Part shown: in pieces, positions 8,370-16,867 of the stretch
How the letters are laid out: the number at the start of each line of letters is the position of its first letter
How positions within the stretch are numbered: position 1 is the stretch's first letter
Made by a program: the position numbers and the translations under genes
The notes under the pieces: model-generated
Seen by the model: only the letters and a program-made list of their open reading frames with translations
What the model was told of the DNA's origin: nothing
Databases searched by the model: none
NCBI RefSeq assembly: GCF_029168315.1
Contig: NZ_JARGYD010000003.1
Location: 474,311 to 538,310, forward strand
DNA: 64,000 bases
Direction: 5' to 3'
Source: Psychromarinibacter halotolerans
GTDB taxonomy: Bacteria > Pseudomonadota > Alphaproteobacteria > Rhodobacterales > Rhodobacteraceae

Positions 8370-8843
8370 ATGCCGAAAGCCCTGATTGCCGCCGCCCTGT
8401 CGCTTGCGCTGGCCGGTCCGGCGACCGCCCTGTCCTGCCTGCAGCCGAACATCGTCGCCGCCTTCTCGGACGCCGCCGCCGCGGACGAGGTCTATGTCAT
8501 CGTGCAGGGCCAGTTCTCGGACGGGCCGGGTCCCCGCCCCGGAGGTACCACCGGGGGCGAGCCCCGCAGCTACGAGGCGTATTTTTCTGGCTGGACGATC
8601 TTCGCGAACGGCCCGGAAGAGCGGATGAACGCGCCGGTCCGCATCGTCGAGACCTGCACCGCCGAATGGTGCGCCGAATTGCCGATGGACACCGAGGTGC
8701 TTACGTTCCTGCAGCGCGACCCTGACGGCGGCAAGCCGACGCTGCTGCTGAACGCGTGCCAAGGGAACCTGTTCACCGACCCGACAGAAGAACACATCGA
8801 AGCGATCACCACCTGCTTCGAGAAGGGCTGCACCGCCAGCTGA
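8370..8843 (+). CDS. Small secreted protein of unknown function
   Basis: The 157-residue product begins with a signal peptide (PKALIAAALSLALAGPATA, cleavage probably before LSCLQPN). The mature part contains six cysteines, including a CTAEWCAE pair and the C-terminal CFEKGC, so disulfide bonds are likely in the periplasm or outside. I do not recognise the family. A GGAAGGAG Shine-Dalgarno lies in the end of rppH and the ATG overlaps two bases after the rppH stop, so it is co-transcribed with rppH, though no functional link is evident. Confidence 0.75.
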   Translation: MPKALIAAALSLALAGPATALSCLQPNIVAAFSDAAAADEVYVIVQGQFSDGPGPRPGGTTGGEPRSYEAYFSGWTIFANGPEERMNAPVRIVETCTAEWCAELPMDTEVLTFLQRDPDGGKPTLLLNACQGNLFTDPTEEHIEAITTCFEKGCTAS

Positions 8844-8868
8844 CACCGGCGGCGCGCGGCGGCGGGGA

Positions 8869-9519
8869 TCAGGTCACCAGCATCCGCAGGCCCTGCGTGA
8901 CGTCCGTGCGAATGGACAGCCGCAGCCCCGGTTCATCGCCCGCGCGCAGCGCCGCGACGATCAGCTTGTGCTGCTGCGGCACCTCTGTCCGCTGAAGCCG
9001 CCCGTACAGCTTGCGCATCGTCGGCCCCAGTTGCAGCCAGACCGTTTCCGCCATCGCCAGCATCGCGGGCGCCTGCGCACGCAGGTACAGGGTGCGGTGG
9101 AATTCAAGGTTCAGCCGGATGTAGGCCACGGCGTCGTGCTTCGCGACGGCCTCGGCAATCTGACCGTTGATCGCGTTCAATCGGTCGATCAGCGCGATGT
9201 GGGCGCGCGGAAGGGCGCGGCTGGCAAGCTCTGTCTCGATCAGCGCGCGCAGGGCCGCCAGTTCCTCGATCCGTTCGTTGGACAGCTCAGGCGTGGACAC
9301 ACGGCCGGAGGACGACAGCATCAGCGCCCCCTCTGCCGCAAGCCTGCGCACCGCCTCGCGCGCGGGGGTCATCGACACGCCATAGTCCTTGCCGATTCCG
9401 CGCAGCGTCAGCGCCGTACCCGGCGCCAGTTCACCGTGCATGATCCGCGTGCGCAGGTGGCGGTAAACCCGTTCGTGGGCAGATTGCGAGGTTTCGCCGG
9501 GGCGTGACTGGATCAGCAT
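8869..9519 (-). CDS. GntR family transcriptional regulator (FadR/FCD subfamily)
   Basis: The 216-residue protein has an N-terminal winged helix (SAHERVYRHLRTRIMHGELAPG, then the recognition helix around MTPAREAVRRLAAEG). An all-helical FCD effector domain from about residue 80 (LAALRALIETELASRAL, then LNLEFHRTLYLRAQAP) follows. The FCD domain usually binds a metal and a carboxylic acid. The target is unknown: the adjacent gene is a metalloprotease 31 bases upstream in the same direction, and the downstream neighbour converges. Confidence 0.88.
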   Translation of the reverse strand: MLIQSRPGETSQSAHERVYRHLRTRIMHGELAPGTALTLRGIGKDYGVSMTPAREAVRRLAAEGALMLSSSGRVSTPELSNERIEELAALRALIETELASRALPRAHIALIDRLNAINGQIAEAVAKHDAVAYIRLNLEFHRTLYLRAQAPAMLAMAETVWLQLGPTMRKLYGRLQRTEVPQQHKLIVAALRAGDEPGLRLSIRTDVTQGLRMLVT

Positions 9520-9550
9520 CGGAATATCGTGCGGCTCGGAACGGGTCTGG

Positions 9551-10243
9551 TCAATCGCCGAAGCGGTAGCGGTGCAGGCTGTGACCCTGCGTCTTCAGCC
9601 AACGCCGCGGCGTTTCATAGTCGGGACAGATGCGCGCCACCACGCGCCAATATGCGGCAGAGTGATTCATCTCGACCAGATGCGCCACCTCGTGCGCGGC
9701 GACGTAGTCCAGCGCCTCTGGCGGCGCCATTGCAAGCCGCCAGGAGAAATTGAGGTTGCCGGTGGCCGTGCAGGACCCCCAGCGCGACCGGGTGTCACGC
9801 AGCGTAATCCGCCCCACCTTCCGCCCGGCCCGCGCCGCATAGCGGTCGACCGCCTCTGCAAGCCGGGTCTTCGCGTCCAGCCGCAGCCATGCCCGGACCC
9901 GCGCCGCCGCCATGTCGGCGTTGTCCGGCACCAGCAGCGCGCCATCCTGCAGGCTTACCCGCCGGACCCGCGCGCCCGTGACGACGACATCCTGCCCGCG
10001 CACCATCACGGTCGCGCCCAGCCCGACGTCGACAGGGGCGTCCTGCCGCGCCAGATGACTGCGAATCCAACCCGATTTCTCGCGGGCGAAGTTCAGCGCC
10101 TCTGCCTCGTCCATGTGGTTCGGCATCGACAGAGTCACCCGCCCGTCCAGCGCCGAGACCCGCAACGACACCCGCCGCGCCCGCGCCGAACGGCGCAGGG
10201 TGATTTCTACCGGAGGGTTGCCGGGAAGCACCGCCTGCCCCAT
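9551..10243 (-). CDS. YgjP-like zinc metallopeptidase (M48-related, DUF45)
   Basis: The 230-residue protein carries the zincin motif HEVAH in VAAHEVAHLVEMNHSAAYW, followed by the third-ligand region WRVVARICPDY. The preceding RSRWGSCTATGNLNFSW is the family hallmark. It is likely a cytoplasmic metalloprotease of the YgjP/SprT-like group with no assigned substrate. The ATG at 10241-10243 was chosen as it starts next to the conserved PVEITLRRSARARRVSLRV segment; the frame is open farther upstream but without family similarity. It diverges from the FYDLN gene. Confidence 0.85.
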   Translation of the reverse strand: MGQAVLPGNPPVEITLRRSARARRVSLRVSALDGRVTLSMPNHMDEAEALNFAREKSGWIRSHLARQDAPVDVGLGATVMVRGQDVVVTGARVRRVSLQDGALLVPDNADMAAARVRAWLRLDAKTRLAEAVDRYAARAGRKVGRITLRDTRSRWGSCTATGNLNFSWRLAMAPPEALDYVAAHEVAHLVEMNHSAAYWRVVARICPDYETPRRWLKTQGHSLHRYRFGD

Positions 10244-10412
10244 ATGACTGCCTCGATCTGCCTTTCGGTCAGAATAACGCGCCCGCGCACCGGCTGACCA
10301 TCGCAAAAAGCCCTTGCGGGCCGTCCCGAAAAGGCTTTGACAGTGGTTCCCGGCTGTGGCAGGGGACCGCAATTCAACGACACGCTGCTACCGAGCTCTT
10401 GAGAGGATACAT

Positions 10413-10736
10413 ATGCCCAAGGAAGAATGGGGTACCAAGCGAGTTTGCCCGACGACCGGCAAACGCTTTTACGATCTGAACAGGACGCCGATCGTCAGCC
10501 CCTACACGGGCGAGGTCGTGAACCTGGACACCGGCACGAAATCCCGGACTTCGATCGCCGAGAAGGCGGACAAGTCCAAGAAAGCCGAACTGGTCGACGA
10601 CGAAGATGTCGAACTGGAAGACGACGATTCGTCGGATGTGGATATCGATGACGATCTCCTCGACGACGACGACGATGACGACAACGTCTCGCTGGACGAC
10701 ATCGCCGACGTTTCCAACGAAGACGACGAAAACTGA
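10413..10736 (+). CDS. FYDLN-acid domain protein (TIGR02300-type)
   Basis: The 107-residue protein starts KEEWGTKRVCPTTGKRFYDL, matching the alphaproteobacterial TIGR02300 family named after FYDLN. The first half resembles a small zinc-ribbon-like domain although only one cysteine is visible here. The second half, from about residue 55, is almost pure Asp, Glu and Ser. A GAGAGGA Shine-Dalgarno precedes the ATG. The family function is unknown; a nucleic-acid mimic or an assembly role is often proposed for such tails, but that is inference. It precedes tRNA-Ala. Confidence 0.9.
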   Translation: MPKEEWGTKRVCPTTGKRFYDLNRTPIVSPYTGEVVNLDTGTKSRTSIAEKADKSKKAELVDDEDVELEDDDSSDVDIDDDLLDDDDDDDNVSLDDIADVSNEDDEN

Positions 10737-10746
10737 CGAAATTTCC

Positions 10747-10775
10747 CCTTGCGCTGTCCGGCGCAAGGTCATAAT
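10747..10775 (+). promoter_or_regulatory. Hairpin and possible promoter in front of tRNA-Ala
   Basis: CCTTGCGC (10747-10754) pairs perfectly with GCGCAAGG (10761-10768) over a 6-base loop, eleven bases after the FYDLN stop. The same stretch holds a TTGCGC (10749-10754) and CATAAT (10770-10775) with a 15-base spacer, a plausible sigma-70 type promoter ending about 33 bases before the tRNA. Whether it acts as terminator, promoter or both cannot be told. Confidence 0.4.
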
Positions 10776-10808
10776 ACCCGCGAGCGGTCCAGCAAGGACC
10801 GCAGCAAT

Positions 10809-10884
<76 letters not shown>

Positions 10885-11142
10885 TTACCTTCCCGTTCAA
10901 CACGATAGCTGACTGATCGCGCCACTGGGCTGCGACTGGTTTAACGTGTTATCGCGGCAGACCTGCCTCGCCTCGGCTTACCTCAGCCTTACGCACCTGA
11001 CATCGGTCTCTCCGTCGTAACCGGATGCGGATGGTCGCTTCCTCATGGGAAGGGCCAGCGCACGACGCCCGTCGAAACGCATTGATTTTCACCGGAATGC
11101 ACCGAAACTGACGGCACCATCACACGTCAGGAGGAAACGTCG

Positions 11143-11757
11143 ATGCAGGTTCGTACCGTTCTGATTCCGATAATTGCCGTTTGCGCCGCGCCGGTGCTTG
11201 CCCAAGAGGGGCCGTCCTTCGATTGCGCGAAGGCGCAAAGCACGGCCGAGACGCTGGTCTGCGACACCCCCGAGCTTGCCGCGCTGGATCGTCTGGTCGC
11301 CGACCGCTATGCCGCCGCACTGGCGGTCGCACGCGGGCTTGATGCCGGGGCGGCAGAGGCCGAAGCACAGTTGAAAGCCTATCAGATCGGCTGGATCGAA
11401 GGGCGGGACGAGTGCTGGAAAGCCGATGATCCGGCCGCCTGCGTCGCCTTTGAATACCAGCGTCGCGAGGCGGAACTGGTGACGCAGTTCATGCTGGAAG
11501 ACCCCTCGGGGACGACCTTCTGGACATGCGACGGCAACCCGGCGAACGAGGTGGTGACGATGTACTTCGACACCGCCCTGCCCAGCGTCCGGTTCGAGCG
11601 GGGCGATTCCATCGACACGGGGACGCTGTCGGTCACCGCCTCGGGATCCCGCTATGATGGCAGTTTCGGACGCTATATCTGGATCAAAGGCGTCGACGCG
11701 ACCTACCGCGACCCCGATCCGGACGGGACCGAGGTGAGTTGTACCGTTTCGAACTAG
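11143..11757 (+). CDS. Secreted LprI-like (DUF1311) plus MliC-like protein
   Basis: The 204-residue product has a signal peptide ending APVLA-QEG. Residues about 22-115 form a DUF1311/LprI domain: FDCAKAQSTAETLVCDTPEL is the hallmark with its paired cysteines, and a later DECWKADDPAACVAFEY completes it. Residues about 120-204 look like a MliC C-type lysozyme inhibitor domain (FWTCDGNPANEVVTMYF, then a glycine-rich sheet ending VSCTVSN). This pairing suggests a periplasmic lysozyme inhibitor. A strong AGGAGG precedes the ATG. Family assignment is from motifs only. Confidence 0.75.
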   Translation: MQVRTVLIPIIAVCAAPVLAQEGPSFDCAKAQSTAETLVCDTPELAALDRLVADRYAAALAVARGLDAGAAEAEAQLKAYQIGWIEGRDECWKADDPAACVAFEYQRREAELVTQFMLEDPSGTTFWTCDGNPANEVVTMYFDTALPSVRFERGDSIDTGTLSVTASGSRYDGSFGRYIWIKGVDATYRDPDPDGTEVSCTVSN

Positions 11758-11825
11758 GCTGCGCCCTGTTCACCTGATCCGATCCATGCAAGCCTTTTGG
11801 AAACCGGATGGGAACGGAGACAGGC

Positions 11826-12758
11826 ATGAAGGTCGGAATTGTCGGAGCGGGCATGGTCGGGTCCGCGGCGGGCTATGCGCTGGCGCTGCGCGGCGGCGCA
11901 AGCGAGATCGTGTTCGTCGACCTGAACGAAAAGCTGGCCGTGGCACAGGCCGAGGACATCGCCCACGCCGTCCCTTTCGCGCACCCCTGCAAAGTGACCG
12001 CCGGCGGCTATGACGCGCTGGACGGCGCCGGCATCGTGATCCTGTCCGCCGGGGTCGCGCAAAAGCCGGGCGAAAGCCGGCTGAGCCTGTTGTCCCGAAA
12101 CGCCGAGGTGTTCGGCAAGGTCATCGAAAGCGTGCTGAAGGCGGCGCCGGACACCATGCTGCTGGTCGCGTCGAACCCGGTGGACATCATGACAGAGGTG
12201 GCGCTGCGGATCTCGGGGCTGGACCCCGCCCGGGTGATCGGGTCGGGAACCATCCTTGACACGGCGCGCTTCCGCAGCCTGCTGGGCGGGCATCTTGGGA
12301 TCGCGGCGCAATCGGTCCATGCCTATGTGCTGGGCGAACACGGCGACTCCGAGGTACTGGCGTGGCGCGACGCCCGCGCCGGGTCCGAGACGGTCGACAG
12401 CTTCGCGCAACAGATCGGGCGTCCGCTGACGGACGATGTGAAGGCCCGGATCGACGAAGGCGTGCGGCGCGCGGCCTACAAGATCATCGAGGGCAAGGGC
12501 GCGACCTGGTACGGCATCGGGGCGGGCCTTGCGCGGATCGTGCAGGCGGTGCGCGACGATCAGCGCGCGGTGCTGTCGGTGTCGATCGTGACGCCCGAGG
12601 TGCAGGGCGTGACGGACGTGGCCCTGTCCCTGCCCCGCGTGGTCGGCGCGGGCGGTGTGCTGCACACGCTGACACCGGCGCTGGAAGACAGCGAGGCGGC
12701 TGCGCTTCGCGCCTCTGCTGAGACGCTGAAGGACACCGCCTCGCAGCTGACCGGCTAG
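11826..12758 (+). CDS. ldh: L-lactate dehydrogenase
   Basis: The 310-residue protein is a lactate/malate dehydrogenase-fold enzyme reducing pyruvate to L-lactate with NADH. The N-terminal Rossmann motif MKVGIVGAGMVGSAAGYAL, the VASNPVDIMTEVALRISGL block, and GSGTILDTARFRSLL carry the usual NAD and substrate residues. The catalytic histidine is in VLGEHGDSEV. The substrate loop keeps glutamine in SAGVAQKPGESRLSL, which fits lactate rather than malate dehydrogenase (Arg there in MDH). The ATG at 11826 was preferred over an upstream ATG at 11808. Its TAG stop shares a CTAG with the convergent ACR3 gene. Confidence 0.88.
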   Translation: MKVGIVGAGMVGSAAGYALALRGGASEIVFVDLNEKLAVAQAEDIAHAVPFAHPCKVTAGGYDALDGAGIVILSAGVAQKPGESRLSLLSRNAEVFGKVIESVLKAAPDTMLLVASNPVDIMTEVALRISGLDPARVIGSGTILDTARFRSLLGGHLGIAAQSVHAYVLGEHGDSEVLAWRDARAGSETVDSFAQQIGRPLTDDVKARIDEGVRRAAYKIIEGKGATWYGIGAGLARIVQAVRDDQRAVLSVSIVTPEVQGVTDVALSLPRVVGAGGVLHTLTPALEDSEAAALRASAETLKDTASQLTG

Positions 12759-13765
12759 ACCGGGAACCGCGCCCGCGTCCGGTTGGCGAAGGCCACCAGC
12801 GACAGCATCACCGGCACCTCGACCAGCACGCCGACCACGGTGGCCAGCGCCGCGCCCGAGTTCAGGCCGAACAGGCTGATCGCCACCGCGACGGCGAGTT
12901 CGAAGAAGTTCGACGTGCCGATCAGCGCGCAGGGCGCCGCGATGCGGTGCGGCACCTTCATCGCGAATGCCGCCGCATAGGCCACGGCGAAGATCCCGTA
13001 GCTTTGGATCAGGATCGGCACCGCGATCAGGACGATCACCAGCGGCCGGTCGAGGATCACCTGCCCCTGAAGCCCGAACAGGATGACCACGGTCGCGATC
13101 AGACCGATCACCGACCACGGCTTCACCCGGTTGCGGAACGCTTCGATCCGCGGCTCGGACCCTAGCCGACGCCGCGTCCAGATCCCCGCAACCAATGGAA
13201 GCGCCACGAACAGGACCACCGACAGGATCAGCGTCGACCACGGGACGACGATGTCGGTGACCCCCAGTAGAAAGGCCACGATGGGCGCGAAGGCGACGAC
13301 CATCACAAGGTCGTTCACCGACACCTGCAACAGCGTGTACCCCTCGTCACCGCGGGTCAGCTGCGACCAGACGAAGACCATCGCGGTGCAGGGTGCCGCC
13401 CCCAGCAGGATCAGCCCGGCAATGTACTGCTGTGCGTCCTCGGGCGCGATCCACGGGCGAAAGACGATCTCGAAGAACAGAACGGCCAGCGCCGCCATCG
13501 TGAACGGCTTGACCAGCCAGTTCACCACAAGCGTGATCATCAGCCCCTTCGGCTGCCGCAGCACGCCCTTCAGCGCGCCGGGCTCTACCCCGACCATCAT
13601 GGGATAAACCATCGCCCAGATCAGCACGGCGACGACAAGGTTGACGCTGGCCACTTCGGCGGATGCGATGGCCTGCACCACGCCGGGAAGGGCAGCACCA
13701 AGGATGATACCCGCGACGATCGCCAGCGCGATCCACAGGCTCAGGTAGCGTTCGAAGATACTCAA
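12755..13765 (-). CDS. arsB: ACR3-family arsenite efflux permease
   Basis: The 336-residue integral membrane protein has about ten hydrophobic segments. It opens SIFERYLSLWIALAIVAGII and contains the ACR3 blocks IWAMVYPMMVGVEPGAL and AAPCTAMVFVWSQLTRGDEGYTL, where the Cys in APCTAMVFVWS is the conserved thiol required for As(III) transport. It exports arsenite using the proton gradient. The start is a TTG at 13763-13765 that overlaps the stop of arsJ as TTGA. It is the last gene of a four-gene operon. The symbol arsB is used loosely; acr3 is the more exact family name. Confidence 0.93.
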   Translation of the reverse strand: MSIFERYLSLWIALAIVAGIILGAALPGVVQAIASAEVASVNLVVAVLIWAMVYPMMVGVEPGALKGVLRQPKGLMITLVVNWLVKPFTMAALAVLFFEIVFRPWIAPEDAQQYIAGLILLGAAPCTAMVFVWSQLTRGDEGYTLLQVSVNDLVMVVAFAPIVAFLLGVTDIVVPWSTLILSVVLFVALPLVAGIWTRRRLGSEPRIEAFRNRVKPWSVIGLIATVVILFGLQGQVILDRPLVIVLIAVPILIQSYGIFAVAYAAAFAMKVPHRIAAPCALIGTSNFFELAVAVAISLFGLNSGAALATVVGVLVEVPVMLSLVAFANRTRARFPV

Positions 13766-15030
13766 GTTAGGATGTCCTGTTCTTCTTCCGCGCGCAGTTG
13801 GCCAGAGGCCAGCGCGCCAAATGCAACCATGGCCGCAGCGGTGCCAAGGCACAGCGCCAGCCCGCCAAGCTGATAGGTCAGCCCCGACAGTACCGTGCCG
13901 ATCAGCCGTCCGCCCGCGTTTGCCATGTAGTAAAACCCCACGTCCATCGTGACGCGCTCGTCCCGCGTGAAGGTGAGGATGAGATATGAATGCAGCGACG
14001 AGTTCACCGCGAAGATCGCGCCGAAAACCAGCAGCCCTCCGACCAGCGTCGCCGTCAGCCAAAGGGCCGGACCGGGAGACAGGGCGACGGCCACCGCCAT
14101 CGCCGCTGGCACCACGGTCAGCGCCCAGCCCCAGCCGCGCGCGGCTTGGACGAGTTCTGCCTCGGGACGGGACCGCGCGCGCAGCAAGCGCGGCGCGTTG
14201 GCCTGCACGAACCCGTACAGGATGATCCAGCCGGCCATGAAGGTGCCGATCATGAAGAACGCGGCTCGGTTTCCCGTCTCGCTGCCGTCCGAGAGGACCG
14301 CGTAGAAGTAGATGGGAATGCCCACCACGAACCAAACGTCACGCGCCCCGAACAGGAACACCCGCGCCGCCGATAGCCAGTTCACGTTGCGCGACTTGGA
14401 AAACACCTCGGAGAATTTCGCGCCCTTGCGGCCCTTTGGCAGCCCCGGCGGCATCGCGACCAGCACGGCGACAAGGATCAGCCCAAGGATCAGCGCCATC
14501 GCCAGAACCGACCACACGAATCCCGCCGTGGCCAGCAGCGCCGCGCCCAGCAGGAACCCGAACCCCTTCACCGCGTTCTTCGACCCGGTCAGCACAGCGA
14601 CCCAGCGAAAAAGCCCGCCGTCCTCTTTCGGCGCAAGAAGCTTCACCGCCGATTTCGAGGACATCTTGGCAAGATCCTTGGCCACGCCCGATGCGCCCTG
14701 CACCAGCATAACGAAGACCACCGACGCCCCGACGGTCCAGCCTGGGTCAAGTCGAGACAGCGCCAACAGCGCAAAGACCTGCACCCCCAGCCCCGCGTAC
14801 AGCGTCGAGGTCAGCCCGAACCGTGCGGCGATCCATCCGGCGGACAGGTTGGTGACCATGCCCGCGATCTCGTACAGCACGAACAGATAGGCCAATTGCA
14901 CCGGCGAAAAGCCCAGCGTGTGAAAGTGCAGCAGCACCAGCATCCGCAACGCGCCATCGGTCAGCATGAACGCCCAATAGGCCGCCGTCACCGCGACGTA
15001 GGCGGCCAGTCCGTTGGGTGTGTTGGTCAC
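13762..15030 (-). CDS. arsJ: Organoarsenical efflux MFS transporter ArsJ
   Basis: The 422-residue major-facilitator protein has twelve hydrophobic helices. The N-terminal AAYWAFMLTDGALRMLVLLH and the loop SGVAKDLAKMSSKSAVKLL are characteristic of ArsJ. ArsJ exports 1-arseno-3-phosphoglycerate, which then hydrolyses to arsenate outside the cell. The GTG at 15028-15030 overlaps the stop of the GAPDH gene as GTGA. The frame extends upstream, but the start agrees with the family. Position next to a GAPDH is the established diagnostic pairing. Confidence 0.92.
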   Translation of the reverse strand: MTNTPNGLAAYVAVTAAYWAFMLTDGALRMLVLLHFHTLGFSPVQLAYLFVLYEIAGMVTNLSAGWIAARFGLTSTLYAGLGVQVFALLALSRLDPGWTVGASVVFVMLVQGASGVAKDLAKMSSKSAVKLLAPKEDGGLFRWVAVLTGSKNAVKGFGFLLGAALLATAGFVWSVLAMALILGLILVAVLVAMPPGLPKGRKGAKFSEVFSKSRNVNWLSAARVFLFGARDVWFVVGIPIYFYAVLSDGSETGNRAAFFMIGTFMAGWIILYGFVQANAPRLLRARSRPEAELVQAARGWGWALTVVPAAMAVAVALSPGPALWLTATLVGGLLVFGAIFAVNSSLHSYLILTFTRDERVTMDVGFYYMANAGGRLIGTVLSGLTYQLGGLALCLGTAAAMVAFGALASGQLRAEEEQDILT

Positions 15031-16025
15031 AGGCGGGTCCCGACCATCAATGCCACGTCCACCAGCCGGTGGGCATAGCCCATTTCGTTGTCGTACCACG
15101 CGTAGATCTTCACCTGCGTGCCGTTCACCACCATCGTCGACAGCGCATCGACGATAGAGGACCGCGTGTCGTTCACATAGTCAGCTGACACCAACGGCCG
15201 GTCCTCGTACCCAAGGATGCCTTTCAAGTCGCCCTCGGCGGCCGCCTTGAACAGTGCGTTGACCTCTTCGGCGGTCGTCTCGCGTTCAAGCTCGAACACG
15301 CAGTCCGTGATCGACGCGTTCAACAGCGGCACCCGGATCGCGTGGCCGTTCAGTCGGCCCTTGAGTTCGGGGTAGATCAGCGTGATCGCGGTGGCCGACC
15401 CGGTGGTGGTCGGGATCAACGAGTTCAGCGCCGAACGCGCACGGCGCAGGTCCTTGGCGGGGCGATCGACGATGGTTTGCGTGTTGGTCACGTCGTGGAT
15501 CGTGGTGATCGAGCCATGCGCGATGCCAATCGACTCGTGGATCACCTTCACCACCGGCGCCAGACAGTTGGTCGTGCAACTGGCCGCCGTGACGATGTCG
15601 TGGGCCGCCGGGTCGTAGGCGTCGTTGTTCACGCCGTAAACGATGTTCGCCGTCGGCCCGTCCTTAACCGGAGCAGAGACCACCACTTTCTTCACGCCGG
15701 CGGCGAAATAGGGGGCGATCTTGGCCTCGGTCTTGAAGACGCCGGTGCAGTCGATGACCACGTCGATGCCGTCCAGCGGAAGGTCTTCGATCCGCTTCTC
15801 GGAATGTACCGGCAGACGGGTGCCGTCGATGGTGATCGAGTCGTCGTCGGACGCGAAGTCCGCCTGCCACCGGCCGTGCACCGTGTCGAATTCCAGCAGG
15901 TGCGCATGCATCGCCGGATCGCCGACCGCGTCATTGATCCAGGCGATCTGAACGCCCGCCTCTAGCAGCGGCCGCAAGGCAAGTTTGCCCATCCGGCCAA
16001 GTCCGTTCAGCGCATAAACTGTCAC
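15027..16025 (-). CDS. ArsJ-associated glyceraldehyde-3-phosphate dehydrogenase
   Basis: The 332-residue enzyme has the NAD motif (ALNGLGRMGKLALRPL, a slightly altered GFGRIGR) and the catalytic cysteine in SCTTNCLAP with its histidine in the following segment. In ArsJ operons such a GAPDH uses arsenate in place of phosphate to make 1-arseno-3-phosphoglycerate, the ArsJ substrate. The start is a GTG (16023-16025) overlapping the ArsR-ArsC stop as GTGA. The context and the divergence from housekeeping Gap support the arsenate role rather than central glycolysis. Confidence 0.92.
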   Translation of the reverse strand: MTVYALNGLGRMGKLALRPLLEAGVQIAWINDAVGDPAMHAHLLEFDTVHGRWQADFASDDDSITIDGTRLPVHSEKRIEDLPLDGIDVVIDCTGVFKTEAKIAPYFAAGVKKVVVSAPVKDGPTANIVYGVNNDAYDPAAHDIVTAASCTTNCLAPVVKVIHESIGIAHGSITTIHDVTNTQTIVDRPAKDLRRARSALNSLIPTTTGSATAITLIYPELKGRLNGHAIRVPLLNASITDCVFELERETTAEEVNALFKAAAEGDLKGILGYEDRPLVSADYVNDTRSSIVDALSTMVVNGTQVKIYAWYDNEMGYAHRLVDVALMVGTRL

Positions 16026-16867
16026 GCGGTTTCTCCCTCGCCGGTGCGGGCGATGTCATCGACGGCGGCCTGAAGCGAGATTCGGTCCAGCGACGTGATG
16101 GGCAGGGCAGTGAACGCGCGGATGCGGTTCAGCAGTGCGCCATAGGCCCGCTGGAACGCCAGACTTTTCTCGGCGTCGGTTCCGTCAGCCTTTACCGGGT
16201 CTTGCGTGCTCCAGTGTGCGCTGATCGGCTGGCCGGTCCAGGCCGGGCATTCCTCGTTCGCGGCGCGGTCGCAGACGGTGAACACGAAGTCCAACCGCGG
16301 CGCACCCTCGCCCGCGAACTCTTGGATGTTCTTCGACCGCAGCGGCGTGATGTCGTGACCCTTGTGGCGCAGCAGATCGACCGCGAACGGGTTCAACTCG
16401 GACGTTGGCCGCGTACCGGCGGAATAGGCGTTGAAGCGGTCGCCCGCGATCTCGCGCAGGATCGTCTCGGCAAAGATCGACCGGGCGGAATTGCCGGTAC
16501 AGATGAACAGGACGTTGTATTTCTGGTCGGTGTCGGTCATCGCCTTCTCCGTTTCGGCAGAACTGACAGGAATGCAAAGGTCGGGGCGGCCACGACAGCA
16601 GTCGTTCAGGATGTGGCCGAACATCCCTTGAACGGACTTCATGTCGATGGCGTAACGCAGGGACGTCCCCACCCGGTTTTGCGCAACAAGGCCCGCGCCC
16701 ATGAGCGCGTTCAGGTAGGCCGACAGTGTGCTGGCTTTCACGTCCAGCACTTGCGCGATCTCTCCTGCCGGAAGCTCATCGGGATAGCGCCGCATCAACA
16801 GACGGAAAATCGCAAGCCTTTGCGGGTGGCCAAGCGTGGCAAGCTGGTTGGGAATCTCTTTTTCCAT
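16022..16867 (-). CDS. ArsR-ArsC fusion: arsenic-responsive repressor joined to arsenate reductase
   Basis: The 281-residue product has two parts. Residues 1-105 form a winged helix of the ArsR/SmtB type (LATLGHPQRLAIFRLLM, then the recognition helix around VKASTLSAYLNALM). It ends with Cys90, Cys91 and Cys98 in NDCCRGRPDLC, resembling the vicinal cysteine As(III) site of the Acidithiobacillus-type ArsR. Residues 113-281 are a low-molecular-weight phosphatase-like arsenate reductase: FICTGNSARS with Cys123, and FTVCDRAANEECPAW with Cys199 and Cys207. An internal Met at about residue 110 could allow a separate ArsC. It is the first gene of the operon. The reading frame is unbroken across the junction. 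Confidence 0.92.
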   Translation of the reverse strand: MEKEIPNQLATLGHPQRLAIFRLLMRRYPDELPAGEIAQVLDVKASTLSAYLNALMGAGLVAQNRVGTSLRYAIDMKSVQGMFGHILNDCCRGRPDLCIPVSSAETEKAMTDTDQKYNVLFICTGNSARSIFAETILREIAGDRFNAYSAGTRPTSELNPFAVDLLRHKGHDITPLRSKNIQEFAGEGAPRLDFVFTVCDRAANEECPAWTGQPISAHWSTQDPVKADGTDAEKSLAFQRAYGALLNRIRAFTALPITSLDRISLQAAVDDIARTGEGETA

